From NCBI GenBank assembly GCA_047618115.1, contig JBLHKV010000077.1, positions 1 to 14,369 on the forward strand: a stretch of DNA of 14,369 nucleotides, given 5' to 3'. This DNA is from CALJGI01 sp047618115. GTDB taxonomy: Bacteria; Pseudomonadota; Gammaproteobacteria; Pseudomonadales; Halieaceae. The notes beneath the pieces were generated by a model, which worked only from the letters and a program-made list of their open reading frames with translations, did no database searches and was not told the origin of the DNA. Of the stretch, positions 12,929 through 14,369 are shown piece by piece. Made by a program: the position numbers and the translations under genes. Each line of letters starts with the position of its first letter. Within the stretch, counting starts at the first letter, position 1.

Positions 12929-14369
12929 ATGACGCCTAAATACCCCGCACTGGTGACTGCTCTACTCTCGGTGTTATTACTGTGCGCAGCGCTGAGCTCC
13001 AACCTCAGCTTCGCAGCAAATTCAGGCCTCGAAGATATCGGCCTAGCTGAAATTTCCATTTTATTCCCGGATGCAACAACCGTTGGTCAAGTAGAGGGCA
13101 AACTACCAACACGAGAAGTTATCGGTAACGAAAACTCACTTGGTTACGTGTTTATGAGTGATGAAATTTCGGCTATGCCCGGATATTCCGGCAAGTCCAT
13201 TAGGCTTCTGATAGGTCTTAGCGGTGATGCTCACATTGCTGGGGCGATAGTTATAGAGCACGAAGAGCCCATACTTGTTATAGGGATAACTGAGACCGAT
13301 CTCGATGGGTTCATCGATCAGTACCGCGGTCTGATGGCCCGCGAACGCGTTCGGGTCGGCGCTCATAATCGTGTGGGTTATGTCGGTGTCGATGGTATTA
13401 GCGGAGCTACCATAACCGCTATGGTTATCAATACATCTATCATGAAGTCTGCACAGTTGGTGGCAGAAAGCATGGGGCTCCCCAAACCTCGCGCCGAGGC
13501 AACACCAATTCAAACGATTACTCTGGAGCCGGCGATTGCCAGCATTACCGAGCGACCCGAGTGGATGGATCTATGGCAAGAACAGGCTCCTCAACTCAGT
13601 TTACTGCTGTTCGCGTTACTCGTTCTAATGGGAATATTGTTTTTTCAGGACTTGCTGGTCAAGCATATTACCGCCTTCCACCGTGTCAGAATCGCTTACC
13701 TCCTGTTCACCGTGGTGTATTTGGGAATAGTGTGCAAAGCGCAGTTGTCGGTAATTAACCTACTGGCCTTCATGCGGGTTCTGTTTGGAAACTTCACCTG
13801 GGACACCCTACTGCTAGATCCGGTAATATTTTTGCTATGGGGATTTGTCGCCACCAGTATATTGCTATGGGGTCGAGGTGTTTTCTGTGGCTGGCTTTGC
13901 CCTTTCGGTGCATTGCAGGAACTGATACATAAAGTGGCAGAACGTTTGAAATGGCCTAGCTATGAATTCCCTCCTATCGTCCACGAGCGTCTTTGGGCTA
14001 TCAAATACTTCATATTGATCGCACTGGTTGGGCTTTCTCTAGAATCTATGACCCTCGCCGCAAAGTTGGCGGAAGTCGAGCCGTTCAAGACGACATTTGT
14101 TATGCAATTCAACCGAGAGAGTTGGTTTGTGGTCTATGCATTGCTGTTACTCGGCATTTCCGCCTTTAACAGCAAGTTTTACTGTAAATACTTGTGTCCA
14201 TTGGGAGCTGGGCTGAGCTTCTTTACAAAATTTCGTATTTTTAACTGGTTACGGCGCCGCAAAGAATGTGGAAAGCCATGCCAAAGTTGTGCAGCTCAAT
14301 GCCAGATCTCAGCAATCAAACCTACGGGAGAAATAATTGATAATGAATGCCACTACTGTCTCGAGTGCC
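12929..14369 (+). CDS. nosR: NosR, membrane flavo-iron-sulfur protein for nitrous oxide reductase (3' end outside window)
   Basis: The first 480 residues of a protein that is usually about 700-750 long are present. NosR supplies electrons to the periplasmic N2O reductase NosZ and is needed for its function or expression. A signal peptide (about 1-29, ending SFA) is followed by a periplasmic FMN domain with the flavinylation motif SGATIT (158-163, T161 the expected FMN-linked Thr). Then come membrane helices and the two cysteine motifs CGWLCP (C320, C324) and CKYLCP (C419, C423), and the start of a ferredoxin-like region with C447, C451, C454 and C458 and further cysteines up to the edge. I chose the ATG at 12929 because it gives a normal signal peptide; an adjacent GTG at 12926 and another at 12917 are possible, and no strong ribosome site is seen. 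nosZ and nosDFYL probably follow beyond the window. Confidence 0.93.
   Translation, partial: MTPKYPALVTALLSVLLLCAALSSNLSFAANSGLEDIGLAEISILFPDATTVGQVEGKLPTREVIGNENSLGYVFMSDEISAMPGYSGKSIRLLIGLSGDAHIAGAIVIEHEEPILVIGITETDLDGFIDQYRGLMARERVRVGAHNRVGYVGVDGISGATITAMVINTSIMKSAQLVAESMGLPKPRAEATPIQTITLEPAIASITERPEWMDLWQEQAPQLSLLLFALLVLMGILFFQDLLVKHITAFHRVRIAYLLFTVVYLGIVCKAQLSVINLLAFMRVLFGNFTWDTLLLDPVIFLLWGFVATSILLWGRGVFCGWLCPFGALQELIHKVAERLKWPSYEFPPIVHERLWAIKYFILIALVGLSLESMTLAAKLAEVEPFKTTFVMQFNRESWFVVYALLLLGISAFNSKFYCKYLCPLGAGLSFFTKFRIFNWLRRRKECGKPCQSCAAQCQISAIKPTGEIIDNECHYCLEC

Noticed and set aside
13136..13513. Minus-strand frame of 125 codons
   Set aside because: It is the shadow of the nosR FMN domain, whose frame is continuous and has clear motifs.
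1..14369. CRISPR arrays, tRNA or rRNA genes, insertion sequences
   Set aside because: I saw no regularly spaced repeats, no tRNA-like cloverleaf, no rRNA segments and no transposase or terminal inverted repeats, within the limits of reading by eye.

Overview
The window looks like part of a chromosomal denitrification region from a gammaproteobacterium, possibly marine. The evidence is a roughly balanced base composition, closely spaced or overlapping genes, good Shine-Dalgarno sites at most starts, and genes for nitric oxide and nitrous oxide metabolism beside TonB-dependent uptake. Taxonomy is an inference; no rRNA or other phylogenetic marker is present.

Layout. (1) 1-228, minus: the start of a MaoC/FAS1-type dehydratase-like gene, cut by the window edge and probably unrelated to the rest. 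(2) 546-1496, plus: a heme A synthase-like CtaA with one expected heme-ligand histidine replaced by Asn. It runs tail-to-tail into, and overlaps, the next operon. (3) 8643 down to 1441, minus: an eight-gene operon. In order it encodes a 51-residue membrane peptide, a CuA subunit II, a heme-copper subunit I with the nitric oxide reductase-type replacement of the active-site Tyr by Gln (eNOR-like), a membrane-anchored SCO copper chaperone, a fused cytochrome b / two [4Fe-4S] / MvhD-like protein, an unrecognised 164-residue membrane-anchored protein, a second heme-copper subunit I paralogue that seems to have lost most of its CuB site, and a TlpA-like thioredoxin lipoprotein. (4) 8817-9377, plus: nnrU, divergent from that operon. 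(5) 12760 down to 9396, minus: a TonB-dependent receptor followed by an alginate-export-type porin. (6) 12929 to the end, plus: nosR, truncated by the window, presumably heading a nos (N2O reductase) cluster.

How the parts may work together. The operon supplies a candidate NO reductase with assembly factors (SCO and the thioredoxin lipoprotein for CuA, CtaA possibly for an a-type heme). It also supplies an unusual membrane electron-transfer protein that could bring electrons from the quinone pool or a soluble iron-sulfur/flavin donor. NosR is the membrane flavo-iron-sulfur protein serving N2O reductase. Two promoters, one before the NO reductase-like operon and one before nosR, have the same architecture: a CRP/FNR (Dnr/NnrR)-type dyad TTGAY-N4-RTCAW whose centre lies exactly 29.5 bases from a TATCAT -10 element. 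NO reduction and N2O reduction therefore look co-regulated by one anaerobic/NO-sensing regulator. The TonB receptor next to nosR could bring in copper or heme for these enzymes, which is inference only.

Most worth following up: the CuA NO reductase-like complex together with a CuB-less paralogue and a cytochrome b-ferredoxin-MvhD fusion in a single Dnr-type operon.
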